Source of the DNA: Gemmataceae bacterium
GTDB lineage: Bacteria > Planctomycetota > Planctomycetia > Gemmatales > Gemmataceae
Direction of reading: 5' to 3'
DNA length: 40,097 nt
Assembly (NCBI GenBank): GCA_003136315.1
Contig: PLDW01000325.1
Span: 930 to 41,026 of the forward strand
A model generated the notes under the pieces. The model was not told the origin of the DNA, searched no databases, and saw only the letters and a program-made list of their open reading frames with translations. Positions 1 through 8,685 of this stretch are shown here, piece after piece. Positions within the stretch are counted from its first letter, which is position 1. Each line of letters starts with the position of its first letter. Both the position numbers and the translations under genes were made by a program.

Positions 1-1841
1 TGGAGTTCGTCGGCCTGATCCAGATCGAGGGAGGTCTGGTAGTCGAGTCGGCAACGCGCGAGCCGCGCTGCCAGGTGTTCGGCCCCTCCCTCGGCGGCCC
101 GTCGCTCCGCCTGCGTCAGAGGGATTGCTGCCCGCCAGCTATCATCGTCTCGGAGTGCGGCCTCGGCCTGATCGAGAAGCAACTCGATCGCCTGGGCGTT
201 CCGCGCCAGCCGCTCTTTCTCGATCTGAGCCCGCCGTTCTTTCTCGACCTGCTGGCGGAAGGCGTCAACCTTCCGCTCATTCTCGATCCGGGCCAACTCC
301 GCTTGCTGCTTTTGCTCCAGTCGTTCCTTCTCGACCTGCTGGCGGAGAGCTTCGGCCTGCCGCTCGGCATCGATCCGGGCCAACTCCGCACGCTGCTTTT
401 GCTCCAGTCGTTCAGTCTCGATCTGCTGGCGGAGGGCGTCGGCTTGCCGCTCGGCATCGATCCGGGCCAACTCGGCTCGCTGCTCTTGCTCCATTCGCTC
501 CTTCTCGGCCTTCCGCTCGGTCGCCTGTTTATCCTGCCACCACGCGCCGATCCCAACGCCGAAGACCAGCAACACCCCGGTCGCGGCCAAAGCGAGTTGC
601 ACCCGTCGCCGTTTCCGCCCTTCGGCCGCTTTCACCTCGGCTGCGCGCAGATCCCCCTCGGCCCGGACCCGATCCAACTCCGCACGCTTGGCCCGCTCGA
701 TGGCTGCGGCACGGAGGCTGGCCACCGCCTCCGCCACTTCTCCCCCGTCGGATGGCCGGTCGTCTTTCTCCACCGCCATGCACTTGACACAGAGGGAGAC
801 CAACTCCGGGTCTGCCCCGCACGCAGCCAACCGGGTGAAGGCATCCTCCAACTTCCCCCGTGCAGCCATCTGGCGGGTGGACTCGGCATCGACCCCCAGA
901 TACGGCGGCTTTCCGGTCAGGATCACACAGAGGATTGCTCCGAGCCCGAACACGTCGCTACGGGCATCGATCTGGTCGACCGCTCCGATCGCCTGCTCGG
1001 GAGGCATGAAGGCCGGGGTTCCCATGATGCTCCCGGCCCGCGTCACCACCCCCGGATCTCGCGATGTGTAAATCTCGGTGAGGGGTGCGGTGATGTCCAT
1101 CCCGTCGGACTCCTCGGCCTGGGTCCGTTCCAGGCCCAGTCGGCCCGACTCACCGAAGACCTTGGCGAGTCCCCAGTCCATCACCTGGACCTCGCCAAAC
1201 GCCCCCACCATGATATTCGCCGGTTTCAGATCTCGATGAATCACCCGGCGGTTGTGAGCGTAAGCGATCGTTTGGGCAATCTGTTCGAAAACGGCTAGCA
1301 ACCGGGATGGGTCGGGCCGCTCACCGGCCAGGATGTCGGCCAGGGTCTGGCCCTTGATCAGCTTCATGGCGATGAACGGGCGGCCGTCGGTAAGCGTCCC
1401 GAGGTCGTGAACGGGCGGGATTCCGGGGTGCTGGAGTTGGCCGGTAATCCGTGCTTCGTCGATGAACCGGGAGGAGGTCCGGGGGAAGTTCTGAAGGTCC
1501 AGCCGAAGAACCTTGATCGCGACCTCCCGATTCAGGCTGCGGTCGTGGGCAGCAAACACTTCGCCCATTCCACCACGGGCGATCGCATCGTGCAGGTCGT
1601 ATCGGTCGGTGGAGCCGGCCGGCATAGTGAGCGGAGCGGTGGGTGTACCGGGAAACGTGCCTGTTGGACGCCGGGAGGCGGACAGGCGAGTCGCGCCAGA
1701 CGAATCTGCGGGCCGATCCTCGGGTGCAAGAGTCAGGGTGGGGTTTTCGTGGTCGACCGGCTCGTGGTCGGCCGTCGGAGCCGGGACCGAGGCGTCGGCT
1801 GGGATCGACGACCGGCTTGGAGCGTCAGATGGGGGGGACAC
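1..1841 (-). CDS. Membrane Ser/Thr protein kinase with coiled-coil repeats, partial (C-terminus beyond window)
   Basis: The reverse strand encodes a Hanks-type Ser/Thr kinase cut off by the left window edge (about 613 residues present). I chose the GTG at 1841 because GGAGG lies 7 nt upstream; an in-frame ATG at 1625 has no such site. Residues 1-75 are a Pro/Thr/Asp-rich leader. The Gly-rich loop (ARGGMGEVF) follows, then VAIK with Lys110, HRDLKPAN with catalytic Asp204, and DWGLAK, a common planctomycete variant of DFG. The activation segment reads MGTPAFMPPEQA. After the kinase domain comes one membrane helix (LALAATGVLLVFGVGIGAWW), then a long charged coiled coil built from three 29-residue repeats. 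The topology suggests a cytoplasmic kinase tied to an extracytoplasmic coiled-coil sensor or scaffold (inference). It lies 175 bp downstream of the FHA/sigma54 activator on the same strand and may be co-transcribed. Kinase identity is certain; the ligand is unknown. Confidence 0.93.
   Translation of the reverse strand, partial: MSPPSDAPSRSSIPADASVPAPTADHEPVDHENPTLTLAPEDRPADSSGATRLSASRRPTGTFPGTPTAPLTMPAGSTDRYDLHDAIARGGMGEVFAAHDRSLNREVAIKVLRLDLQNFPRTSSRFIDEARITGQLQHPGIPPVHDLGTLTDGRPFIAMKLIKGQTLADILAGERPDPSRLLAVFEQIAQTIAYAHNRRVIHRDLKPANIMVGAFGEVQVMDWGLAKVFGESGRLGLERTQAEESDGMDITAPLTEIYTSRDPGVVTRAGSIMGTPAFMPPEQAIGAVDQIDARSDVFGLGAILCVILTGKPPYLGVDAESTRQMAARGKLEDAFTRLAACGADPELVSLCVKCMAVEKDDRPSDGGEVAEAVASLRAAAIERAKRAELDRVRAEGDLRAAEVKAAEGRKRRRVQLALAATGVLLVFGVGIGAWWQDKQATERKAEKERMEQEQRAELARIDAERQADALRQQIETERLEQKQRAELARIDAERQAEALRQQVEKERLEQKQQAELARIENERKVDAFRQQVEKERRAQIEKERLARNAQAIELLLDQAEAALRDDDSWRAAIPLTQAERRAAEGGAEHLAARLARCRLDYQTSLDLDQADEL
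241..501 (-). repeat. Three tandem 87-bp repeats in the kinase coiled coil
   Basis: Three in-frame 87-bp units start at 241, 328 and 415. Each encodes 29 residues of the pattern EQKQxAELARI-xxER-xxAxRQQ-xExER. The two right-hand units are the most alike, and the left one has diverged at several residues. The unit length preserves the reading frame, so copy number could change without breaking the protein. Confidence 0.9.
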
Positions 1842-2016
1842 AAGGCACCTCCGGACAGAGATACCGTGGGATGATAACACAAGCCGGAGCGTAACGGGAT
1901 GGGGAAATGGTCTGAGAAATGGGGAGTTGGAGGTTTCCGACGGAATGGTTGGCCTGGTGTAGGGAGGGACCAGCGGGTGACCGATCCACTGCGCCCACTC
2001 GATCGTTGGGGTCACT
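1842..2016. other. Gap between sigma54 activator and kinase
   Basis: These 175 bp hold the GGAGG ribosome-binding site of the kinase at its left edge. A possible weak stem (GTGACC near 1976 with GGTCAC near 2010) lies just after the activator stop codon. No small gene is visible. Confidence 0.4.
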
Positions 2017-4017
2017 TCACCCGGCTGCTCCAGACACCCATTCGGGTCCGAGCGGGACGGCCGGGGGGGCCGGAGTGGTCGGGGGGGAGTGGTTGGCCAG
2101 GGCGTCCCGGTCAATCCCCTTCTTCTTGATCTTGGTGTGGAGCGTGTCCCGGCTCATTCCGAGGAGTTTGGCCGCGTGGCTGACGTTCCCGCCAGTCTGG
2201 AGCAGAGCCCGACGGATGGCCCAGGTCTCGATCTCGTCCATATCCAGGCTGGGCGGCAGGTCGACGGCCGGTGACGACGGTACTGCTGCCGCGAGTTCCG
2301 TCATCCCAGTGAGCGGGACCGCGTCGGCGTCCAGCAGGTCGTTCTCGCTCATCACCGCAGTGCTCTCGATCACAGCTCGCAACTGGCGGACGTTCCCGGG
2401 CCAGCCGTAGGCCTGGAGTTTCCGCATTGCGGCAGGGGTCAGTCGAAAGTTCCGCCGGCACTCGGCCGACACCTTGGCCAGAAAGAATCCGGCCAGTTCG
2501 GGGATGTCTTCGGGGTGTTCACGCAGTGGTGGAACCCGGATCTGGATCACCTTGAGCCGGAAGAACAAGTCTTGCCGGAACCGCCCGGCCTTGACGTCCC
2601 GTTCGAGATCCCGATGCGTCGCGGCGACGATCCGGACATCCACTTTCATGTCCTGAGTGGACCCGACCGGGCGAAATGCTTTGCCCTCGATGACACGCAG
2701 CAGCTTGGCCTGGCAGTCCAGGGAGAGTTCCCCGACTTCGTCCAGAAACAGGGTTCCCTCGTCGGCCTGTTGGAACAATCCGGGGTGGTCGCGATCCGCC
2801 CCGCTGAATGCCCCCTTCTTGTACCCGAAGAGTTCGGCCTCAAGCAGTGTCGGAGCAATGGCTGCGCAGTTCACCACGACCAGGGGGCCATCCGCCCGAC
2901 GGCTGTTCCGGTGCGTCGCCAGAGCGACCAGTTCCTTCCCCGAGCCGCTCTCCCCATGAACCAGAACGGTATAGGACTGAGGGGCGGCCCGGAAGATCTG
3001 TTGGCGGAGGACGATCACCGCCGAGCTTTCGCCGATGATCTCGTCTGCGGCCGGGGTGTGGGTACGCAGCCGGCTGTTCTCGGCCTCCAGGGTCCGCCGG
3101 GTGCGGTGGATCTCCAGCCCGTGAGCCAGATACCCGGCGACTGCCTCAATGAACCGCACGTCCCGCTCTTCGAACGCTCGGGCGGAGCGGTACACATGCA
3201 GCGCTGCGAATGACGACCCGGACGCCTTGAGCGGGATGCAGATCGCGTCGGTGAACGACGACAGGCTGTCGGTCGGGGGGTGGGCCGAGGTTAGATCCGG
3301 GAACAGCCAGACGGTCTTGCCGGTCTGGGACGCCCGTTGAGTCAATCGCCGACTGAGCTGCAGATCAACTGACACCGACTCAGGCATCAGCACTTTCGGG
3401 GTCGGGTCATCCGGGTCGAAGCTCAAATAGCCGGTAAGGCGGGCGGTCGTCTGGTGAAGGATGGTCCGGAGGGCAAGGGCGATCAGGTCGTGAGGGGTCT
3501 GGGCCTCGACCGCCCCGGCCATGAACTTGCACAGAGCGGTCAACTCGTCCACCCGCAGTTGTTTAGCCGACTCCTCGGGGGGTGGGTCATCGGGAAACGG
3601 CCGACCGAGCGGATGTTCGTGGATCTTGGTCGCGCCGTTTTGGCTCGCGGCCGATGGGCGGGCGGGAACCTGAAGAGTGGGCGGAGCAATCAGTGGGGAC
3701 GGGTTAGGCCGCACCCCCACTCGGACATCGGTGGAGAATCGCAGGATCACTTCCCCGATCTTGATCTTCCGCCCATCGGTCAACTCGACTGCCCCGCTCA
3801 CCTTACTCCCGTCCAGTCGGGTGCCGTTGAGCCCGAAATCTCGGAGGTGCCAACGACCCTCCTCGTAGTAGATCTTGGCGTGCAGCCGGGAGGCGAGTTC
3901 GTCTCGGAGAATAAACGTGTTGTCCCGACTCCTGCCAAGTGTCACAGGGTGGCCAGGGGAGAGATCGAGGGCGGGGGGCAGGCAATCACCGGCCTCGACA
4001 GTGAGTCTCGCACGCAT
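2017..4017 (-). CDS. FHA-GAF-AAA+ sigma54-dependent transcriptional activator with Fis-type HTH
   Basis: This 666-residue protein has four recognisable parts. Residues about 5-95 form an FHA phosphothreonine-binding domain (GRS 28-30, SRLH 43-46, NGTRL 64-68). Residues about 155-305 look like a GAF sensory domain. Residues about 325-550 are the AAA+ sigma54-interaction domain, with Walker A GESGSGKE (355-362), Walker B FLDE (424-427) and an FRQDLFFRL arginine-finger region (480-488). Residues about 597-635 are a Fis-type helix-turn-helix. The loop that contacts sigma54 reads GAFSGA (402-407) instead of the usual GAFTGA. FHA-containing activators are usually switched by Ser/Thr kinase phosphorylation, and a kinase gene follows directly downstream, so the two probably form one pathway (inference). 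A GGAG sits about 13 nt upstream of the ATG. The gene is divergent from leuD. Confidence 0.94.
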   Translation of the reverse strand: MRARLTVEAGDCLPPALDLSPGHPVTLGRSRDNTFILRDELASRLHAKIYYEEGRWHLRDFGLNGTRLDGSKVSGAVELTDGRKIKIGEVILRFSTDVRVGVRPNPSPLIAPPTLQVPARPSAASQNGATKIHEHPLGRPFPDDPPPEESAKQLRVDELTALCKFMAGAVEAQTPHDLIALALRTILHQTTARLTGYLSFDPDDPTPKVLMPESVSVDLQLSRRLTQRASQTGKTVWLFPDLTSAHPPTDSLSSFTDAICIPLKASGSSFAALHVYRSARAFEERDVRFIEAVAGYLAHGLEIHRTRRTLEAENSRLRTHTPAADEIIGESSAVIVLRQQIFRAAPQSYTVLVHGESGSGKELVALATHRNSRRADGPLVVVNCAAIAPTLLEAELFGYKKGAFSGADRDHPGLFQQADEGTLFLDEVGELSLDCQAKLLRVIEGKAFRPVGSTQDMKVDVRIVAATHRDLERDVKAGRFRQDLFFRLKVIQIRVPPLREHPEDIPELAGFFLAKVSAECRRNFRLTPAAMRKLQAYGWPGNVRQLRAVIESTAVMSENDLLDADAVPLTGMTELAAAVPSSPAVDLPPSLDMDEIETWAIRRALLQTGGNVSHAAKLLGMSRDTLHTKIKKKGIDRDALANHSPPTTPAPPAVPLGPEWVSGAAG

Positions 4018-4253
4018 ACGCCGGGGTCGCTCCGCGCAGGGCCGGCCACGATTCGGGGGGAACGCACTCCCCGAATCGAGTCCCGACCAACCGACCGATA
4101 GTTAGGAAAACTTTAGCACGCGAAATTCCCGGCGGACGGCCGCGCGGGAGGGTTACCGGTAGGTGGGAGAAGGGGTAAGGTAGCCGGCACCCCCTCGGAC
4201 TCGTTCCCATGAGGGAAGACGAGACAGGGGGGCAATTCGATGGACAAAAAGTC

Positions 4254-4820
4254 ATGCAATACCGATTTGAAGGCCGGGCCTACGTGCTGGGCGACAACAT
4301 CGACACCGATCAAATGATCCCGGCCCAGTATCTGACGTACAATCCCTCGATTCCGGCCGAATTCAAAATGTTTGGGAAATATGCCCTGAGCGGAGTTCCG
4401 GACGACGTGGCTGGGCTGCCCAAGGGACACGTCCCTTTTCATGGACCCGGCGACGAGTTCATCTCTCCCTACCAAATTCTCATCGGCGGGAAAAACTTCG
4501 GCTGTGGCTCAAGTCGGGAACATGCCCCGATCGCTCTGGCTGCCGCCGGAATTGTTGCTGTTGTGGCCGAATTTTACGCTCGAATTTTTTACCGCAACTC
4601 GGTCAACGGTGGTTACCTGATCCCGCTCGAAACGAAGGCCCGACTGGTCGATGTGGTTTGTACCGGTGACAACCTCGTCATTGATATCCGGACATCAAAA
4701 CTCACCAACACCACCACCGGCGACTCCTGGGAGCTGCTCCCACTTGGCGAGGTCGCCCCGATCCTGGAGGCCGGCGGCCTGTTCCCCTACGCCCAGCGTG
4801 TCGGAATGCTGGCGAAGTGA
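4254..4820 (+). CDS. leuD: 3-isopropylmalate dehydratase small subunit
   Basis: LeuD is the small (swivel-domain) subunit of isopropylmalate isomerase, which converts 2- to 3-isopropylmalate in leucine biosynthesis in the cytoplasm together with LeuC. Diagnostic segments are GDNIDTDQMIPAQYL near the N-terminus and GGKNFGCGSSREHAPIAL in the middle, with YRNSVNGGYLIP after them. I start it at ATG 4254 (188 residues), where the conserved region begins; an in-frame ATG at 4209 would add 15 residues. Neither has a well-spaced ribosome-binding site. The length fits the compact LeuD family. No leuC lies in the window, so the subunits are encoded apart or leuC is further away. It is transcribed divergently from the sigma54 activator across a gap of about 230 bp. 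Some archaeal-type homologs act on related substrates such as homoaconitate, but LeuD is the best call. Confidence 0.92.
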   Translation: MQYRFEGRAYVLGDNIDTDQMIPAQYLTYNPSIPAEFKMFGKYALSGVPDDVAGLPKGHVPFHGPGDEFISPYQILIGGKNFGCGSSREHAPIALAAAGIVAVVAEFYARIFYRNSVNGGYLIPLETKARLVDVVCTGDNLVIDIRTSKLTNTTTGDSWELLPLGEVAPILEAGGLFPYAQRVGMLAK

Positions 4821-5400
4821 GTTGAGTATTGTCGGATTGAGTGTTGAGTATCTAGCTAGGCGAGAACGCGACCTGAATCGAGGGATCGGCCAGGGCGGCG
4901 GAGGCGAAGAAGATGAGGAAGAGAGTTAGGATCTGGTTCAGGATAACTTCCCGAATCCGTTATAGTGGAACCAGCACGGTACTGCTGTATTCATGCCCAC
5001 TCAAAGCAGTGGGCATGGCACCCGTGACCCGGCGTGAGTGGCAAGCGGGATCTCTCGAACAGTTGCCGGGTGCCATGCCCACTGCTTTGAGTGGGCATGT
5101 TCGGGAAGTTATCCTGGACCATATCCTTAGACGGATCATGGCGCGACGGTAACCGTTTTTATGGCATCGGCAACGAGGATCACCATTTTCCGCAACGATG
5201 ATCAACGCCCACGGACTGCAAACCTAGACGATGCCCAACTGATACCTATAGCACACTCAGGCAGCCTATTCTCACTCAGACAGGCACGATTGTTCGCTCG
5301 CGTCTTGTAGTTGCGCTCAGCTGCCGATGCACGCGGTTGGACTTCGCTCGCGGGGCCTGCCTGGCCTGGAAAGCCAGACGCCAAATCAAGGATCGAGTTC
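4821..5400. other. Gene-free stretch with a composite inverted-repeat element
   Basis: No convincing gene is present between leuD and the DUF3592 gene. The left part carries the 188-bp inverted-repeat element described separately. From about 5122 to 5400 there is no long open frame with a plausible start. A short hairpin (CTGGC/GCCAG near 5360-5380) lies just before the next gene. Confidence 0.6.
4934..5121. repeat. Composite palindromic element (MITE-like) with terminal inverted repeats
   Basis: The ends are 22-nt inverted repeats (4934-4955 and 5100-5121) that differ at one position; the core is CAGGATAACTTCCCGAA. Inside lies a second inverted repeat of 32 nt (4993-5024 against 5067-5098). 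Each inner arm is itself a hairpin with a 9-bp stem, ATGCCCACT/AGTGGGCAT, and a 6-nt loop, CAAAGC or its complement. The left half carries about 37 extra bases between the outer and inner repeats. I see no clear target-site duplication. It encodes no protein, so it fits a non-autonomous mobile or REP-like element. Confidence 0.75.
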
Positions 5401-6204
5401 ATGAACATTACGACAATTCGCTTGCGTTGGTTGTACATGCGCGGCGTCTTCTGGTGGATGGGGCTGGCGTTCACGCTGATCGGCACAGCAGTTCTCCTGG
5501 TCGTCTTCACCTTATGGCAGGGCGAAGAAGGCTTCGCGGCGAACGCTCTTCAGGTTGGCGCCAAGGTCACGGGCAAGAAGACACACATCGAGAAGACGGG
5601 CAAGAAGGGGACGACTCCACGGACCGCATACCTTCTGGTGTACACGTACCAGGATTCCGCCCGACAGGAACACGAAGGCAGTGCCGAGGTTTCCGCCCAG
5701 ACCTGGGGCGACACAAAAAGCGGGGACGACCTGACCATTGAATATGATCGCACGAACCCGGCGAGTAGTCGGCTGGCCGGTAGCGAGAAGAGGATCCGGT
5801 GGGGACTGTGGGGAATGACCGGACTCGGTTCTCTCTTTGCCACGGCGGGGGTCCTGATGGCAGGGAGTGTGTGGATTGCGTCGGGGCGACGGGTCCAGCG
5901 GATTCGGACGGGGATGCCGGCAGTGGGGGTTGTCGAGGCTGTCGTCGAAAATGATTCAGCCCTGAAGGTCCCCAACACCTACCGGGTGCTGTACCAGTTC
6001 ACAGATGAACGGAACGCGACCTGGAAAGGCCGCGGTCCACCACAAGCGTGGTCCCGGACCGGTCGTTGGAAAGCGGGAGACGTCATCCTCGTGCTTTACG
6101 ACCCGCAGAACCCCGACCGGAACGAGGCAGACCTGTTCGAGGTCCGTTCGGAGGAGCTTGCGGCACTTCAGGAACAGACGGAGGGGGATGCCGCAACGGA
6201 TTGA
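5401..6204 (+). CDS. DUF3592-type membrane protein
   Basis: This 267-residue protein contains two copies of the DUF3592 pattern: a beta-rich domain ending in a GD-xxxxxYD-xxNP motif (TIEYDRTNPASS near residue 117 and LVLYDPQNPDRN near 240). Each copy follows a membrane helix: GVFWWMGLAFTLIGTAVLLVVFTLW near residues 15-40 and LWGMTGLGSLFATAGVLMAGSVWIAS near 137-163. DUF3592 proteins are widespread membrane proteins of unknown function, so no role is assigned. I chose ATG 5401, with AAGGA about 10 nt upstream. It has no co-directional partner: leuD is nearly 600 bp upstream and the kinase gene downstream runs convergently. Confidence 0.82.
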   Translation: MNITTIRLRWLYMRGVFWWMGLAFTLIGTAVLLVVFTLWQGEEGFAANALQVGAKVTGKKTHIEKTGKKGTTPRTAYLLVYTYQDSARQEHEGSAEVSAQTWGDTKSGDDLTIEYDRTNPASSRLAGSEKRIRWGLWGMTGLGSLFATAGVLMAGSVWIASGRRVQRIRTGMPAVGVVEAVVENDSALKVPNTYRVLYQFTDERNATWKGRGPPQAWSRTGRWKAGDVILVLYDPQNPDRNEADLFEVRSEELAALQEQTEGDAATD

Positions 6205-6652
6205 AGCGGCGGTGTCGAGGAGAGGAGCCACTTCTGGGTCAGCCTGTATGGCCCGCAGACTCGCTGAACTGCTAAACAGTCCGTTGACGCCAAGGGCTCT
6301 CGACCGTTTGTTGTCTCCCGATCGACCTCGGCTGCTTCCTGGTGTACAACCTCCTCCAGGTATGGGTTCTTGCACCCACGGGAACAATCACACCTTCACG
6401 ACGCACGTCGCAGCGCTTAGCTGGGGATCGGACGCAGCCCTACCCCCGGCGGCGTAGGCGAGCACACCAACGACACGACCACGGCAGACCCGTCCGCTCT
6501 GGACCAAGGGGTGTCCACCAACGGTGGTGTCCCCTGTCGTTCGCGTTTGCCCGCCGGGTGTCGCTGCGCTCAACCCCCGGCTACACGCTTCGACCCCGCT
6601 GGGTCGACTGGCGGTTGGGACGGGGAACTATCCGGGCCCGACCGGTTACCCC
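6205..6652. other. Convergent gap with palindromic sequences
   Basis: There is no supported gene between the DUF3592 gene and the convergent kinase gene. Several short palindromes occur. GCCGGG (6553-6558) pairs with CCCGGC (6576-6581), CGACCC (6591-6596) with GGGTCG (6601-6606) around a CGCT loop, and CCACC with GGTGG near 6517-6530. They may act as terminators for the two converging genes and resemble degraded intergenic repeats. No T-tract follows any of them. Confidence 0.5.
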
Positions 6653-8590
6653 CTATTCGAACCTCATCCGGATCAAGGCGGCCGCTCCGCCGCCCTCGAT
6701 CACCTCGGTCGCACCGTCGCGGGTCAGCCAGTCGGCGAACAGGATCGTCACGGGTTCGTCGCGGAACGGACGAGTGTCGAGTGGTGAGAAGTCGAACGTC
6801 AACTCCCCCTCGGCAGCAAGCGGCACCTTCGGCCGATGGCTGAGTTTCACGACCTTCTGGTAACCGGGCAAGTAATACAGCAGGCGAAGGTAGCCGCCTG
6901 GCCTCGGCGGAGAGGAGAAGCGATATTTGACCGTGCCCGTGAACGGTTGATGAGAGGTAATATGGTCATCCCTATCGATTCGGAGGTCGGACAGTTCAAC
7001 CGTCAGCCGAGCCCGAAAGGTCTTGGGTGAGCTTGCAATGGGTGTAAACAGCATTCCACGCTCGGTGATCCCAATCGCAACGGAGTCCTCCTGTTTCAAT
7101 ACGAACTGGTGTAACACGCGACCGCGCGCCACCAGAAACGTGGTTTGACCAGATTTCACCATCCCTGGTCCGAGGCGCAGAAGGAACCCATTAGGGCATC
7201 GGGGGAGATGTTTTTCGACCCCGTAGGCGATGTCCTGAACAATGGCGTGCTGGGGACCCCAGACGTTATTCTCGCGCACCCAGCCGACCAGTTGGTCGGC
7301 TGAGTGGCGGACCTGGGCAGTCTTTTGTTCGGTCGTCGCGAGGGCGTCGGGTCCAGCGTCTCGGGGCATCGGTGCGAGTTCGAGTTGCTTCGGGCATAGC
7401 GGGAGCGCGTCCGCGACAGGCAGCGGTTCCAGGGAAGGGGGGCGAGATGTCAGACCAAAGGGAACGGCAACCGCTGCCGTGATCACGACGACAATTGTCG
7501 CCAGTCCAATCGAACGCAAACGCAGGGACCGGGGTTGGGGCGGTTGCGTTGCGGCGGCAAGCTCGGCGGCAAGTTCGGCAGGCGTCATGTACCGTTCGGT
7601 TGGTCGCTTTGAAAGAAGTCGCCCCAGGATGGCCGCTACCCTGGGAGGCACGTCCGGACACGATGCGCGGATCGGCGGCGGTGGGGTGTCCTGGTGCGCC
7701 AGCAGCGCCTGGAGCGGGGTCGCGGCGAGGAATGGTGGCCGGCCCGTGAGCAGGAAATGCAGGGTGCATCCAAGCGAATAGAGGTCGGCGCGGGTGTCCG
7801 CAGAGTCGGGCTCGCGGCCTTGCTCGGGAGCCATGTAATCCGGCGTCCCGAGGGCATGGGAGGTCGCCTCCGCTCCACCACCCGCCTCCACAACCAGCCT
7901 CGACAGCCCGAAATCGACCACCTTGACTGTCCCACCGCGGGTCAGCAGCAGGTTCCCAGGCTTCACGTCGCGGTGGACGATCCCACACTCGTAGGCGTGG
8001 TGTAGCCCCAGCGCCGCCTGTTCGATCAGCCGACAGGCCTCGGCTGGTGGGAGCGGGCCGCGCCGGCGAACCAAGGCGTCGAGCGCCTCGCCGTCCACGT
8101 ACTCCATTACCAGAAAGTGTCGATCGCCGGCCTGGTCGGCGTCAAATGCGGCCACCACGTTTGGGTGATTCAACCGGGCCAGGGTCTTAACCTCGCTGGC
8201 AAAGCGGTCGGCAAAGCCCGGGCAGCCGGTCAACCGGTCGTGGAGAACCTTCAGCGCGACGATCCGGTCAAGAGGAAGCTGAAGGGCGCGGTAGACGACC
8301 CCCATCCCCCCAGAACCGATCCGGCCCAGGAGGCGATAGCGTGGGTGCCCGAGAAACTCCGAGGGGGTTTCTTCCGGCGTGGGCGTGTCGAGCGACTGAG
8401 GGCCGTCTCCGAGGGGAGTCGGCCTCATGGCCGCGGTTCGGATCAGCGCGGCCAGGTCGTCTTCGGGGAGCCGTTCCAGCGCGCGGCAACAGTCCGGGCA
8501 GCCAGTTACATGCCGCTCGATCGCCTCGTGCTCGGCCTTGCGAAGCTGTCCGGCATCGAATGCCACGAGTAGGTCGGGGGTGGGATGCAT
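6653..8590 (-). CDS. Membrane Ser/Thr kinase with N-terminal anti-sigma-type zinc finger
   Basis: The 645-residue product opens with a zinc finger of the anti-sigma type (H27-xxx-C31-xx-C34). The kinase domain follows: GRIGSGGMGVVY (89-100), VALKVL with Lys114, HRDVKPGN with Asp208, DFGLS (226-230) and the GTPDYMAPEQ activation segment. One membrane helix (about 360-381) leads to a C-terminal domain of about 250 residues, rich in predicted beta structure, that I do not recognise. I chose ATG 8590 because GGAG lies 5 nt upstream and the zinc finger begins there; upstream in-frame codons give a non-conserved extension. It is the third gene of a minus-strand set with an ECF sigma factor and a zinc-ribbon protein. 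The zinc finger suggests it binds that sigma factor and couples its release to phosphorylation (inference). The extracytoplasmic part would be the sensor. Confidence 0.93.
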   Translation of the reverse strand: MHPTPDLLVAFDAGQLRKAEHEAIERHVTGCPDCCRALERLPEDDLAALIRTAAMRPTPLGDGPQSLDTPTPEETPSEFLGHPRYRLLGRIGSGGMGVVYRALQLPLDRIVALKVLHDRLTGCPGFADRFASEVKTLARLNHPNVVAAFDADQAGDRHFLVMEYVDGEALDALVRRRGPLPPAEACRLIEQAALGLHHAYECGIVHRDVKPGNLLLTRGGTVKVVDFGLSRLVVEAGGGAEATSHALGTPDYMAPEQGREPDSADTRADLYSLGCTLHFLLTGRPPFLAATPLQALLAHQDTPPPPIRASCPDVPPRVAAILGRLLSKRPTERYMTPAELAAELAAATQPPQPRSLRLRSIGLATIVVVITAAVAVPFGLTSRPPSLEPLPVADALPLCPKQLELAPMPRDAGPDALATTEQKTAQVRHSADQLVGWVRENNVWGPQHAIVQDIAYGVEKHLPRCPNGFLLRLGPGMVKSGQTTFLVARGRVLHQFVLKQEDSVAIGITERGMLFTPIASSPKTFRARLTVELSDLRIDRDDHITSHQPFTGTVKYRFSSPPRPGGYLRLLYYLPGYQKVVKLSHRPKVPLAAEGELTFDFSPLDTRPFRDEPVTILFADWLTRDGATEVIEGGGAAALIRMRFE

Positions 8591-8685
8591 CGACTCTCCG
8601 GAACAGATGGAAGGAACCGACGACCAGGATCGCACTGGTCGCCGATCACTCTGGAGCGGGCGAACGAACCCACCTGGCCTGTCGG

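Noticed and set aside
75-1298. 407-residue plus-strand open frame with Leu-rich repeats
   Set aside because: It lies antisense to the kinase and its repeats are the complement of the coiled-coil repeats.
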